A stretch of 64,000 bases of DNA from Norana najaformis (Eukaryota > Annelida > Clitellata > Crassiclitellata > Hormogastridae). This document shows, in pieces, positions 35,901 to 49,900 of this stretch (position 1 is its first letter; every line of letters starts with the position of its first letter). Under the pieces are notes generated by a model. The model saw nothing but the letters and a program-made list of their open reading frames with translations. It had not been told where the DNA came from and searched no databases. A program made the translations under genes and the position numbers. The DNA is taken from NCBI GenBank assembly GCA_964023275.1, contig OZ029916.1:20963389-21027388 (forward strand). Reading direction: 5' to 3'.

Positions 35901-38900
35901 CCTGGTTTGTGTATTGTCCTGTTAAATATTTAACTCTAAGCACATTTAAAAGTAGTGTAAGATTTATGCAAGCCATAATTTGGGTAGAAGGCTCAAAGGC
36001 ATAAACTGTCGGATGTGAAGGCACTTATGTTGTAGATTGCTGCCAGATGATAATGTCCAATACTTTAAAAGGCGACATTGCAATGTAGTCAAAGGCCAAA
36101 ATGATTGATTTAATACCAGACGATTTATGTTTCTGGCTACATTAATATCTCCTGCTTGTAGATATTACTTTTAACCACAAACAGCCTGCACCCAACTGCT
36201 TTGGGGTACCAAACTGTCTGGGCTGTTACACACAGAAATGGTCTGGACTGATGACTTTTTGCCAGTTTTGATGAATAAATTTATGCCATCGTGTTTATTG
36301 TGAATATTGTTCAGAAAATTAATCATTTCATCACTACCAGGTGTAAATTTGTTTTAGATTATGAACGACTGCAGTTTTGTCCAAAAGAAACTCAACTCAA
36401 GTTCGTTTAATTTATTTTATCTCTTTTAAAATAAATTACCAATCATATTATTTGATTTTTGTGTTTCTTAAGATATAATTATTTATTAGTTAAAGATTTA
36501 TTCTAATAATAATAATTAAGTGTAATTAATGTTTTTAATGAATGAATGAAAATGATTATCTGGACTGAGTGTACGGATGATCGCATCTAGACTCTATTGC
36601 TGTCGTGACATGCACATAATGCTGCTATCTCAGTTACTGGGTCGAGTGGTAATGCACATGCATTTATGTGACAGATACTTTGAGAAGCAAATTGATTTGG
36701 CTGAGAAGACAAAGTTGCCAATGTTTCTGCATTGCCGAGCAGCTGCCCAAGATCTTGTAGAAATAGTCACACGACAACGACATAGAATCTCTGGTGCTGT
36801 TGTGGGTATTCAGAATTCTTAAGTTATTTCAGATTTATGAAGGTCTCTCAGTTTACTCAGCATGACCTAAGACATGTGCAGTTAAATAGAGGCAGGATAA
36901 ACTGTACAATAACTTTTGCCCTTTCATCTAATCTTGCCCTTAATAAGTTATGGTAATCCCTCGTTTTATCACTTTACCTCACTTCTGTATAACTACTCAC
37001 AACTGATTACTGATGGTAGGATGTCATTATGCTTGAGAGGCTATTTAAATGTGCTATATAAATATGCTGTTATTTACATATAAACAGATACATTGTGCTC
37101 ATGTGTAATCATAATCTTGACATTTCTACAGTGTCCAAAGAAAGCTAAGTCTTGGTGAACCAGCTTATTCACAGGTGTTTAGTCAAACCAAATTGGTAGG
37201 CTTGAAAAGTTAGGTTTGGTTTCAGATTGAGATCCAGCGTCGTACAGGTAGAGGAGAGTCAGGTAGCCATAGTGGATGAGTCAGACAGGTCTGGGGGACG
37301 ACAGATCAAGGATAGGCTAGGTGATTACTTGCAAGTGTTTATTGTCATGCATTAAAATGTAGAGATTATCTTATCAAACCCTTTGAGACCATAAAGATGT
37401 TTAATGAAGTTGTTCGGACTTACTGGTAATCAGCGTTATAAGACACAATTTGTACAGGCAAGGTATTGTTGCTTATTTATTTCTGCCGTGTTGTATGTAC
37501 TTGTGAGATACTTGCTCTTGTTTGTATATGATGTTAAGTATGTAATATGAGTTAACTGCAAACAGATGTCATTTCCATGGATAAATTAGTTGGACACATG
37601 AAATGATTCAACTCTTACACTGTGTTAGTTTGGTTTGTGAGTTATTTTAAATGCAAAATGTTTTGAAATTTATCATGGATTCGTTGGAAGGAAGCAAAGG
37701 AAGGCCAAAACTACATAGGATAGACAATGTAAACAAAGACACTGGACTTGAGAAATAATTGAAAAGACTAGATGGGTTATCATGAATGCATGGATGAAGC
37801 ATTTGTTGAGTAGAGTTCTGTTGTTATCAGGTCCATTCATTTGATGGAACAAAGGCAGAGGCAGAAAGCTTCTTGGAACTTGGTTTCTACATAGGAATTA
37901 ATGGATGGTGAGATTGGATCATCAAATTTGTGTCTAACGAAGTCGTACTCGGTATTACAGATTACAATACTCTACACAAAGACCTAGTTGGTGGCTATGA
38001 GTAGGATCTTTTGTTCATGTCTTGCATTCTTGTAGTTGCATATCTTTGCATTCTATATCTTGTCAGAATGTTGGTAAAATATGGCCCAACTACTTAAGTT
38101 CATTCTGAGCGGATACTTGACTACTTGTCAATTCATCACTGGATTTTTAAAACAGTTGCAAGTCGTTATATGCAAGGCCACGATATCATTTAGCCCACCA
38201 AACTAACATCAAGCTTAAGGGCTTAAGATACTGACAGTACAGGTATAAATTTGTTGTATCTAGTTTGTCATTGTTTTTACTTTTTAGCTCGTTGAAAACA
38301 GCGGAAAATCTTACAACTGTAGCAGCTATACCAATCAACAGACTCATGATAGAAACAGGTATATTGTATTTAATTCACCAATTTGATCTTTCTCTGATTT
38401 GCCGCTAACGATTCAATAGCTTTTTGGATTAATCAGGTAGCCATGTTTCAGCACCGTTGAGTTTCCTCGCAGGTGCTGTATCAATAACCGGACACATACA
38501 TACATACATCACAACTAGTGTGCAGTAGCCGAGGCATTACTAAGCCATCTCCTTTTAATATAAATGCATTAGTGCTGGTAGACCCGTTACTTTCACTGAT
38601 GCGCGACATTTCTACAAGTTTGACCTGGAGACAGTTAATCTGATTTGTTGCTCAATTGTTTGGAGCTTGGAGGCCATTCTAACACTTGTATTCAGACTCT
38701 GGTTTAGTATATCTGTTGGACCACACTCTTGAACTTGACCATTTTGAAGTAGTAATGTGGTTAACATGGCGCCAAAACATTTCCTATGAAAAACCATGCA
38801 TTACATTGACTCTGTATGTTACACAACATTTAATAATACTAATAATAATACAATTTATAGAGTGCCATTGTACTGCTGAGGTTGAAAAAAGGGTGCTGTA

Positions 38901-39915
38901 CAGGTACAACATTTGGAACTATCGCTTTGGACTCTCCACTCTGGAGAGGTTTTCCTTGGTTCAATGTCTGCTTATCAGTGACGATGTGTCCCATAAAGTA
39001 ACAGGTTTTGTATAAATTGCATATGTTGTGGACAAATAAAATGTGTACACTGTGGCTTTACAATTTTTACTAAAAGCTTCGAGTTTCTAAGTAACAACAG
39101 AGTCAGTTAATTCAAAATGTGACTTTACCTAATTATATATGGCTACAGTTGATGTTTTAACCAATGAGCACTGGTCAGCTAAACAAATGCTGCACTAAAG
39201 TCAAGAAGTGCACTTTATAGTACCTGCTTCTTTATGCATTTGAACATCACAATTGAAACATCAACACAAGTGCTGAAATAGCTTACTATACAGCCTATGT
39301 CATCTGTTTGTGTAATCCAACAGATGCACCGTGGTGTGAAGTAAAACCAACACATGCTGGATTTAAATATGTCAAGAGTAATTTTCCATCACGGAAGAAA
39401 GAGAAGTTTGAGGATAACTGCCACGTAAAAGGTCGCAATGAACCATCCTGTATTGTGTAAGTAGTTGGTCAACTTGCCTTCAAGTGAGTTTAGTAAACTT
39501 AGTAAAAGTTGGCCACAGATGTTTGCAGTGTGGAATTAATGTGATAATAATAAAGATCATCTTGATTTCTAATACCCTTCCTTAACACTTGCTTACAGTG
39601 CAAAATGCATTTTTGGAATTAAAGCCTAGTTTGATTGGGTTTCAAAATCCATAGCAGAATGTTTATTTGCAAGAAATTTCAGTTTGAAACAATATGCTGA
39701 ATTTTCTTGTTCATGTGCGAAACAGAAATTTATGAATTGGCTTAATTTTGGCTATTTTTGGTTCATGAATAGGGAATGAATAGGGGGTTATGGTGGCACA
39801 TTTCTGGTTATGCAGGCAAGTGTTGGAAATTGTTGCTGCTGTCCACAATGAAGACGTCGAGTCTTTGGCTGGTGTAATCTGTGAGAATACGAAGACATTG
39901 TTCCACTTTTCGTGA
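31610..39915 (+). CDS. TATDN1: TATDN1, TatD-family deoxyribonuclease (complete, 12 exons)
   Basis: Metal-dependent TIM-barrel DNase of the TatD family. Exons: 31610-31655, 32545-32565, 33021-33065, 33347-33396, 34514-34577, 35424-35570, 36358-36400, 36675-36801, 37831-37907, 38288-38358, 39324-39456 and 39816-39915. They sum to 924 nt, 307 codons plus stop; human TATDN1 is 297 aa. All junctions keep frame. Family motifs appear in order: [17 protein letters not shown] (N-terminal metal site), [31 protein letters not shown] (catalytic Glu), [16 protein letters not shown] and LMIETDAPWC. The start at 31610 has a purine at -3 and G at +4. The 21-nt second exon is inferred because it alone joins RCI to DIGANL in frame. 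Donors at 34578 (GTTAGT) and 36802 (GTGGGT) are slightly weak. An in-frame upstream ATG at 31487 is less likely. Confidence 0.95.
32859..32907. repeat. TA dinucleotide microsatellite
   Basis: Perfect (TA)n of about 24 units in the TATDN1 intron between exons 2 and 3. Confidence 0.97.
33452..34454 (+). mobile_element. Fossil pogo/Tigger-like DNA transposon in a TATDN1 intron
   Basis: Bounded by TACAGTGGAGACCTG at 33452 and an inverted-repeat-like GAGATTCTGGTGTA ending at 34454. Broken coding fragments read in the plus sense. [17 protein letters not shown] (about 33866) looks like the CENP-B/Psq-type helix-turn-helix. [16 protein letters not shown] (about 34188) is followed by [20 protein letters not shown] (about 34260), matching the YN-x-DE-T-x-L signature of pogo/jerky transposases with the catalytic Asp changed to Asn. 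Stops and frameshifts show it is dead. It is contained in the intron between exons 4 and 5 (33397-34513). Confidence 0.75.
34770..34990 (+). mobile_element. Diverged non-LTR tail remnant
   Basis: TTGGTGCGCCATCAATTGAT near 34918 resembles TTGGTGCACCACCCACTGAT near 43752 and the CATCAATTGATGTTTTATGC region near 53490. It is an old fragment, assigned by similarity to the better preserved copies. Confidence 0.4.
35655..35730 (+). mobile_element. tRNA-derived SINE fragment
   Basis: TAGTGTAGTAGTTAGCCTGC (A-box-like) and GCAGGTTCAAATCTCC (B-box-like) are spaced as in a tRNA gene. No acceptor stem closes and the sequence is too diverged to be a functional tRNA. Confidence 0.5.
37110..37330 (-). mobile_element. 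Non-LTR 3' end (GCGCTGTAGAAAT family) in a TATDN1 intron
   Basis: GTCCAAAGAAAGCTAAGTCT, ACCAGCTTATTCACAGGTGT and CAGATTGAGATCC match the copies at 11960-12070, 42968-43100 and 58330-58445. In this orientation the element's 3' end faces left. Confidence 0.65.
38845..38915. repeat. Short dispersed repeat shared with 56885-56955
   Basis: ACAATTTATAGAGTGCC and GTGCTGTACAGGTACA occur here. The counterpart near 56.9 kb reads ACAATTTATAGAGTGCC and GCGCTGCACAGGTACA. This is probably a retroelement 3' terminus. Confidence 0.6.
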
Positions 39916-40966
39916 CAAGCAGAACTTTACTGAACATTCACGGCATGATTGTGATTTTAAAAACAACAATCCCTAACTTTATAGTACCAATTAGGAGATT
40001 TATTTACACATTTAAAATGCATAAATTTCCTTGTAAATTTATTTCTTCAAATAAAATGGATGGTTCACATTGTAAACAAACTGCCTTGCTTAGTCACTGC
40101 AGTTAGCTCTTTTACATGATAACACTAGCAATATTGACTTCCTGTCAATGCCTCATTAGTTAATACAATGGTACAGAACCTGGTTTTAGAATGTTTTACT
40201 GCTAATCACAGAAAGTCTTAATCAAACGTTGTCATTAGTTTCCGTTTTTTACTCTTGAATTCTGGAAATTCATCTTCACCTAAATAAAGAATGAAAGAAA
40301 AAAATGTAAGCAGAGATTGAATCCAAGCAAGGCATTGTGCCAGTACACATTCTTTGTATCTAACACATGTGCATCAAAACACTGGAAGAAAATATATTTG
40401 GACTGAAATGGTGGTTAGTCATGTGTAACATCCCCTCTGTTGTCATCCTAGCAAAAGAGCTTCATACTTGCTGGCCATCAGTTTTCCAAAGTAAGAATGC
40501 ACACAAAACTGACGGAAAGGTACTGACTGTTGTATACAATCACTCTGAAATGCCTTCCAAAGTGTCGGCTGCCGAATTCTAAAATGTGAAGCAGATCGAT
40601 CTGCATTGAAACTTGATTTCTTGCATGGCTTAGTCAAACTGATGTCAAACATTTTTTAATTCTACCATTAAACTATATGGCTAAACATTAGGGTCAGTAA
40701 GCGACCTGTAAATATTAAAATGTTTTGCTCAAAATTTGCACAGTTTTTTTATAATAAGGAATATCTTGATATTGCTTTGCAATTAATTTTTGCCATATAA
40801 ATAAGGGCCACCCTACTATACATACTGTAGGCCTGGATCTGCACTTAAGTAGTATCAGCTTAACTAATGAAGGTAGGAATTGATGCTGAGAATCAGCAAA
40901 AGAGAAATCACGTCCTCCAAGGACCATACCTGTTTACAGAACACAAAGGATAAAGTAATCGCTTCT
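39916..40966. other. Convergent 3' intergenic region between TATDN1 and the Patched-family gene
   Basis: About 1.05 kb separates the two stop codons, which face each other. AATAAA hexamers on the plus strand near 40050 and 40282 could serve TATDN1. TTTATT/TTTATA motifs could serve the opposite gene. No further gene is visible and the two 3' UTRs may overlap. Confidence 0.5.
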
Positions 40967-43900
40967 TCATTGCACGCCTCTGTCAACATTAGTTGCAAAC
41001 CATAAGAACTGTGAATTAGCAGCTCTATGGCCTGGTGAGAAGGCAATTCTGAAGCCAAAGCAACAATTTCCCACTCCCTGTGTGTCATCAGCAGACAACA
41101 GAAAGCTTTCTTGAATATCTTGGTTTGAAGTTCAACAGAACCGAAATGTATTGTGTAAAAACTGTACAAAAAGTCATGCAAATTACACTGAATGCACTGC
41201 TGGTACCTTGCATTTCTGTGTCAGTTTCAACTTTGAACATCGCTGTAGCTTTAGTCTTCCTAATCTGATTCTCAGAGGGATTCACATGCGAAAGCTGCAA
41301 ACAAGAAAGATTTATTTCCAAATAATAGTTCACGAGATACTGTGCATCCAAAGTTTTTGTCAGATTTTACCAGCAAAACCCAGTTCACTAATTACAAATT
41401 TACACATATATATGAAAGTTTGGGTCTGTGACTATGCAACAACTGAAAGACGACTGGATATATACCCAAACTTCATCTTAACTTTGAAATGAAAATAAAA
41501 TAGTTTAAAATATTTCCCACCTAGGTTCTACCTAAAGACCTGGGAATCCTGGTTACCTTTGGCAAAAACAGATTTAATGATTTTTTAAGAAATTTATGGG
41601 AATTCATTATTTCTGACTTTCTACAAGAAATATGTTTAATCCTATAATTTTTCTGCAACGCCTGAAAGACGGAATGAATAAAAACACAGTGTGTTGTTCA
41701 ATCACGGTAAACTGGATTGAGTAACTTACTTCTGTATTCTTTGCAATTAAAAGTTGATCTTCAATACTTTCATTGTCTGAAGTTTTTGCTGAACTATGAC
41801 TGCAAAACACAGACATCTCAAAAGCCACATCTGACGAGATTTCTGTAGACTTGGCCAAAGAATTAAGGAAGACAAACTTTGCATCTGAACCTGTGAAGGT
41901 TGTAAAAACAAAATGCGGACTGCCCTGGTTCATGTTCTGTTCAGAGTTTGCTTGCCCTTGAGTTTTGTTTAGTTGTAGTCTTAGAGACAGAGTTGGAATC
42001 TGGTTCTTATGATCAGATACTGCATCTATCTGTACAATAAAGAATAGCAGCCTTCTAAAAAAACTATTAATCAAGATCAGATTTATATATTTATGTAGTT
42101 GCACCCTCTGAAACTTAAATCAGGTTATTATTTAATAGTAATTGAGACTTTTCAGATTAAGGAGTAGGTTGGCTCAAAAGCAATCTACATGTATTAAATT
42201 TACCCATTTTAGCCAGCTTTTCTCTTGAGCTGATAATTCATTTCCATCCGTTTCTGGAAATTATTTTGTTTAATGCCTTTCTGTTAGCCATTGGGACATT
42301 AAGCCAGGCTTGATGGGAGACTCCAACTGCTTAGTGGACTCTGCATGTGGGGTATGTTGTGCACATCGTACTGGGGTTGATCATAGACAAAATGCAAGGC
42401 AAGTTCTGTGACACATACCTAAACCCTGCATCTAATACCTAAACCCTGGACTTGGGAATTCATCCAGTGGTGACAGAAGAGACTAAGAGAAGAAAATCAG
42501 CACATCCCATTTGTCCCACTGTGAGGTTTAACACTTTACACATACTACAGTTTAAAAATAACTCAAAACAAATCAGTGGCAGACTCCTACTGAAAGCTAC
42601 AATGGATGCACTGTATAATTCTCTGTAAAATCATGAAAATTGTGTTTTACATGGTAATTTGGTGCAGGGTGCATGAAATGACAATAAGTTTGGTTAATTT
42701 AAGTAATTTAAACCAACCTTTGCTGGAGGTCCAATCAGGGATAGGAGTACAGGCAGAACCACCAAACCATCAAAAACACCAAGCAGTATGAAAGCCACAA
42801 TAACAATTAAGATATACCTGCGATAACAAGCCAATTACAGCCAAGATAAATTGGTAGCAACTGTAGTCTTGTTGAAGTCTTGTATAACAGTGACATAAAA
42901 AGCAATCCATCCATTCAACTCCTGTTACAGATTTGTATTGCAACTGTGGTTGCACTTCTTTTGTGCCTAAAAAGCTATAGTTGTGGAAAACAACTTATTC
43001 ACTGGCACTCAATCAAAACAAAATTGATGAGGCAGGTTGGCTGAGGTCAGTTTCTTATTTAGTATGAAAATATTACGTGTTTAGTGGATGCAGTTTGGAG
43101 GAAAAGCAACAAGGAAGATAAGGAGAAAATGGAGAATCTGGGTATGATTTATTTAGTTTTTTCGGCTTCAAGTGGAAGGCCTGATGAGAAATTTGCAATA
43201 GAAGCAGTGTAGGTAAGCACTGCATGGGTCATAGATATGCCCTAGTTCTGGATTAGATTGTACACCCTGGATTATGATGTGAGTTACTGGTATTAGGGGT
43301 TGATTAGGCGGCAACTGTGTTACTACAAGCGTCCACACACAAATGTCTCCTGCAGTTTGTTGGCTGCTACCAAACTGGAATTTGTTATTTATGCACTGTA
43401 TTTGTACAGAAAAACTGAGAGAATTATACATGAGAACTATGTAAAAATTTAAAATACACTGGAACCTCCTCACACTGCTGTCGTTGGCAGCTATATTAAG
43501 AACCACCTTATAATGATGCTAATGCTAATCATGTTATAATGAGGGCATTTTCTAAAGCTCAACAAAATTTGGGATCCATGGACCCAAGTGTGTTATATCA
43601 GAATCCATGTTATAATGAAGTGTGTTAAAAGGAGGGTCTGGTGTATTAACCTGAAAGAGGACTGCATATTTCAGCACTCCAATCCCCAGTATGGCTGAAT
43701 CTCAAGTCCTTTTGTATTGCCCTGGCATTGACTAATATGCTTATCAGTTTTGGTGCACCACCCACTGATGCCTTGGGTGTTATCACAGTGTGCTTAAGAA
43801 ATCATTAAATTTAATGAGTACCTATAAACTGAAAGCCCAGAAGACATGATACTCCTCAAACAAGAACAACTAATTTCAGTACAAGTATTATCAAGCACAA

Positions 43901-46900
43901 GTAATGGTAAATCCAAAATCAAACAAGAATAGTTCCAATCTAGCTAATGGGTGGCAAGACAGCCTAAACTGACTAAGGTAGCTAGACAGTCTTTCAGACA
44001 CATTAAGCTGGAAGTGGCCTATACCACACCACTGTACTTAAAGTAATACAGGAGTTATCTCAGCCTCCAAGTGGCAGCCTGTTTACCATAGCAACATGAA
44101 TAACTGCCTTTGTTGCTCTTAAAATGGCGTATCAAAAGCGACAATGCAGGAAAAATGGCTTCTGGAGGTTGCTGCCGCAGCTGTCAGGAGAAGAGTGCTT
44201 TCTTTGAGCAGCGAAACCCTCGCATGGTGTGTCCGTAACAATGTTCATTGCAGATGTTCATCAGAATCGCAAACTGCTCAGTGACTCAAGTGGAAGGTAT
44301 TAATGGCCAGGAAACTGGGTGTTACTCGCAATTTATGGCATGACTCAAGAGTTGCTTGTGCATCTGGTATTTTCTGATCTCTACAGATGCTAATAAAATC
44401 CAAACAGCAGAAACGATGCAAAGAGGTCTTGTGTTATTATGAATAAAACTGAGATAAGTATTTCTGCCACTTAGGATAAGACTATGGGGTGATGACGACT
44501 ACAGCCTTGGTGATGAAAGCAATTATCTTTCTCAATTTTATCTAATGTCCTCGTTTATCATCACGTTCACTAGACGATACACAAGGAACAGAAACCACAC
44601 TACATAATTCAGCCCCAATCTGAACTACTGACCTCTAGACAGCCCCCCACCAAGCTATGTACTACACTGCTATGTTACAATTGCATATCAAAACTTAGCG
44701 TTGTAAATCAAAACGTTCAGGCCTACAGAGTGTATAATCAGTAATGCAAGGCTCAAGCTGTAAAAGAAAAAATAATTTATCACTTCAGAGCATCAGAGAA
44801 TTAAAATACTTTCCGATTGGTCTGATGAATTACTGCAACAGAAATTTGTGAGAAGACAATAACTTAACCATGTAATTTGCAGATAATATTTTTCAGTTAA
44901 TTTACACAAAACTAAAAAGCTCACTTAGTAATGAAATCAAAGTCTGAACTGACAAATCCAATAATTCCAATGACTGTAATTATTGATCCATGGAAAATGG
45001 AATTTGCTGAAGTTTCCAGGGCCGCCGCCATCCGATAGTTTTGACTTCCCAAAAGCATGAAAAATTTCTGAAATGAAAAAATGATCTCAACATGTCAAAA
45101 TTTATCAAGTGATAACATATGTCAGGAAATGCAGAGATTAATAATAATCACTCAGCAGTTTTACTTGGGTTATGCAGCCCCTTACAGAAAATTCCATGGG
45201 GCCATTATTGATGGATGTTGTATGACTGGATGCCCTTCCTATTACCAACCTCCATTCATCGTCTGCACATACGTTCTCTAGTTATCCATTCTTTAACCAT
45301 CATTTATCAACTCTAATTACTTTCATCCTTGACAGACATATGCTTCTAAACTCAAACTCGTTAAGAAATGTTTAACTGTCTACTATTTATATAATTTGTT
45401 TTGTCTGATGCCAAAATTAGGGGAAAGTAGCAATATAATAATTTACATCTACACAGCCAGTGAGAGATATAGTAGAATCAAAAACAACACCCAAATTACA
45501 AGCAGCATCAGCCAAATCAACAAGTGAGTCACAGTTAAATAGCCATGTGCACAGCATTTCTGAAAGGTAGTTAAAAGGTGTTATATTAAATGCCCTGATA
45601 CATACATATATCTTGATACACACATAGTAGTACACAGTAATGGTACCTGTTTCAATCAAATGTAAAAATGAATTTTTATTTCCAATGAAAATCTCTGTAG
45701 GAAGAAAAGCATCTCTCCATTGGAAATTATTTTTATGAAAAGCGGTTCTGCATTAACCATTAACCACAGAAATGTTATATTAAGCTGCTTTTATTACCAA
45801 TGATAGATGAACAGTGAACTTTGCTCCAAAACCAATGCCCACAGTTATAAATGTAGCTGTAATGGCATTTATGCCGATGCCAAATAACCCAAGAAAACCA
45901 AGAACTTGTATAGTCAAGACTGTCACAACAACCACCTAAATCACAAATAAATTTAAATATAGACAATTGCACAAATTTTAAGATGAAAACTAATATTTCA
46001 CATTTTAAAATTAAAGTCCACATGCAAACCGAGAAGTCAGTTTTAATGCCAGCTCATGGCAGAATTACCACATAATAATTACTTTTCAATGGTCATGAGA
46101 TCAAAAGACCTAATGGATTCAGCCCTGTGAAACGAAAAAACTCAGAAACTACACTTTCCAAGCAGTATGTTTCCCCTAAACTGGCCAACTATTGCCATCA
46201 TTATTAATCGAAAAAATGACCATCACTGTTAATCAACACTGATATGACAATAATATTATGCCAATTAATTATTTAAACTTAAGATGCATGAAAATAATTC
46301 ACCTGGTTCAGTGCCTGTAATTTGTAAGAGCCCAGGTTTTCCTGACCACTTTGCAAGGAAATTACATGACTTTCACATTATATTTCCTTACATAATCAAA
46401 AGACGTTAGAAAATTTCTTGTGAATTTGTACATTACTCTGCACCTTCTGCTTAGCTTTTAATGCTTCTAAGCAGTTACCTTTTTTCAATAAAGTGAATTT
46501 CTAAGAGAAAGTTTTGCTAATTACTGTCAAACAAAGATCCTAGAATCATGAAAGACTGAGGCAAAAGCTCTGAACTCACAGCAATCGTTGCAGTCCTAGC
46601 ATCCATGAGTGCCAGACAAAGAATGAAAAACACAAGAAGGGAAGCAACTATTGCAATTCCCAGGAAGAAGTGTAGACTGTTGTACTGTTCAAAGAACGTG
46701 AATATGAGTCCTGCTGGAAAATTGGGCAGATCTCTTGTCACAAAAAAATCACTGATGTTGCGGATCTCCTGACAGTGCAACAAGAAGTTTCAGTAGTTGA
46801 GGCCTAATTCCAAGCACTTGTATGCATCATGAACTCCAGCAAATAAATTTGAAAGATTTAAAAACACTAATGCTACGATCAGCAAAAATAATATTATTTT

Positions 46901-49900
46901 GAAAAACCTTAACAAAACCATATCTTCTTAGACAAAATTAAGTTTGTAAAACAAGAAGTTACAGACTAAAATTAGGTCTGATTTAAACTGTCATCATATT
47001 TAACTGATATTAGATTTCAAAACAGTGGATAAAGTTACCAAATACACAAACAATCTAGATGCAAGATTATTTTGTGACTGCTGAGATACTTACTTGAATG
47101 GTGGCCATTGCTGTTTCTGTGTCTTTTACATTACGAAGATGAAATGGCAACTGAGTAAGCGTCAGATGCTGTGACTTTGGGACTAAAAATTAGTACAGAT
47201 TTTATCCCAAAAAAGTACTTAATGCAAATTGTAAACAAATTTAAAGAAAAATTGTTAGTCATTAGCTTAAAATAGTGTATGGAGAATTACTTCTCAGAAA
47301 AGAATTTTTCAACTGAATTTCACACAGGGCAGAGGAGCAGAGTAAACGATTAAAATTTCAAACCAGACATGTGAATCAGTCAATGGGGAGTTTAGAGGTA
47401 TTTTGCTGTAAAACAATTAAACATGAAATATACAGTGATTAACAGTGACAAAATGAAACTCACTTTCTAAATTTTGATCATCTTTGTCATGAAACCATTG
47501 ATGGGGTGATGGTTCCAGGTTACCCTCTGAGAAGGTGAATTCTAGGGCACTGTTGGAAGCCCATGCCGAGAGGTAAATGTAAAAGCCAGGAGGGTATATG
47601 ACACCCTTCTCATCAACAAGTCGTCCCCCAAATACCTAATGCAAAAATGTTTTGCATTAGTTATTAATTAATCTGTGACTTTTTTCAAGCCAATATGCTT
47701 TATTGTCTCAATGTAATTCACAGAAATAAAATTTCAGTTGGGGCTTGAATTTGAATCCACTAGCTTTGCAAGAGGAAGAAACACATCACTATTTTATTAA
47801 TAATAATAATAACAACACTATAATGTAAATAATTTACCAATTACACTGCTTCTTTAGTGGTGCTTTCAACAACACTTAAGGTACAATCACACAATATGAT
47901 TTCCGGTCAACACTAAATGAAGACAGAGAAATTGCTCAAGACCTCTGCAACAGATTTGAATCTCTGGCTAACACAGTCCATACATGGGGCCCATTCAAAT
48001 GGGCAGTAGTGATGAAGTTTTCACCAATAAATTCATTGCAAAATGAGCAGGGTTGAGGTCACACGGTTGCTATATACTGTGTACATTTACATTTACAATG
48101 ACAAAGAATGACTAGAGGAAACACACTGCTATGGCACATAAAGCATATCACAGAGGAACCTGTGTGATGTACTTCAATTGCCTTACTAGACGAAATAAAT
48201 CAATGAAGTAAAAGCTAACCAAATCAAAGACAGAATGTAATCAACACAAATAATGAATGGAATCTTTCCCTACATCTGTATTCACAATGTTAACCAAGTG
48301 ACAACCTGATAGGCTGACTGACTAACTAACTGACTGACTGACTCGTTGCTTGTCGAATGGATTGTTTTCATTGCCCGTCTGGATGATGAGTTTGTACCCA
48401 AGGCGCGCATCAGATGAAGAATTGCCCAGCCAACCATCTTCCGTGATACATTTAGACCTCAACCCACTGTCAAATGCATCTTGTACATCTAAGAAAATTT
48501 AAGCAAAATCAACTGTTTAGCACATCCAAAAAACCTTATCCTCAATATCTTAGTATCTGAAAAATAGAATTCAGATAAATAATAAGAATTTAGAATTTAG
48601 ATAATAATAAGATAAAAATAATAAGAATTTTGAATTTAGAAAAATGATAATAATAATAAAAATAAATAATAATAATAAATAATAGACAAATAATAAAATA
48701 ATCTGACCTATGAAATGAAGAGAAATAAACCGAATAAACAAGAAAGGCATGTAAAATCTAGTGGTTGGCATGATGGGCTGTCAACCCCAGAGGTCAGAGG
48801 TTCAAATGGTTACCAGGACAGAAAGATATTCCAAGACTTTTGCTCCATTGGTAAAACCCCTAGCTATTATCACTAAATATAAAATATTATAAAGTGTGAG
48901 TTAAATTCACTGTAAATGCACTAGTGATAGCTTGGCTTAGTCAGATGACATGAACATGTGTGGTTTCAGTTTACCATAATTCATATTTAAGTGGAAAGAG
49001 CAGGTTCCAAGGAGAACTGGCCAACCACCTTTATATGCTGAGACCAAGAAAATGAAGTTGCTGACATTTCATACCATCACCAGTTACTTATATTAAGCCT
49101 TATATTAAGTGTAAAAAGCAGGTTGGAGTCGAACAATCAATCCTAAGGTGTTGTTTTTATATCAACTTAATGACTTAACTAAACCAGAAGTTACTAAACT
49201 AGACCACACAAGTTGTCTGAATTGAATAAATTGCTACAAACTTTTCACTTACAGAAAATGCAACCTAAAGTAATAGACCTACTGATAAGCCAAGATCTGA
49301 AGAACTGAAGCCAGAAGCCAGGACGTTGACCATCAGATGTCTTCACAATGGCATCCACATGAAGAAAAGCTTGGTGATACGTATACAAGAGCAGCTGACC
49401 TCTCGCAGATGAATAGTCAAATTTCTCCTGCAAAGAGTTTAGCACTGTGTCCAGAAAAATGTTTTTAAAAGCATTATACATGGATAGATATTTAACTCTG
49501 CATACCAAAATAAAGTGACTCAATAAGAATATTCACATGAGAAACACCAGTGAATCAAGATGAATTAATGAAAAGTCACCAAAGACGAAGAATGCTGCAA
49601 ATATTTGAATCCTTGTCAAATATGAAATTCAGGACAACTCACAAGCATAGCTGACTGGACTGGCTTCTGAATTTTTGTTTCCCATGTTTAATATTCAGCT
49701 TAAAGATCCTCCAGCCATGAACCTTGCCTTCGGGAACCAGTGCTGATGACTGCATTAAATAACATTCAAACAGTTCACCAAACACACCTCACCTTTACCG
49801 AGTGAGGTAAGTCAAGCGATATAAACGCTTTGTTGTCGAGTCATGTAAGCCAAAAGGAAAGGTTTCCTTGGATTGCTGTTGTTCTTCACTTGAAGGATCC

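Noticed and set aside
40864-41181. A 105-codon minus-strand open frame as the Patched-family last exon
   Set aside because: It is not in phase with the preceding exon through the only good acceptor (at 41078). The in-phase reading stops at 40967. It is kept as an alternative because the tail is poorly conserved.
48755-48835. Functional tRNA gene
   Set aside because: The A- and B-box halves are tRNA-like, but no acceptor or anticodon stem closes properly. It is better explained as a SINE head.
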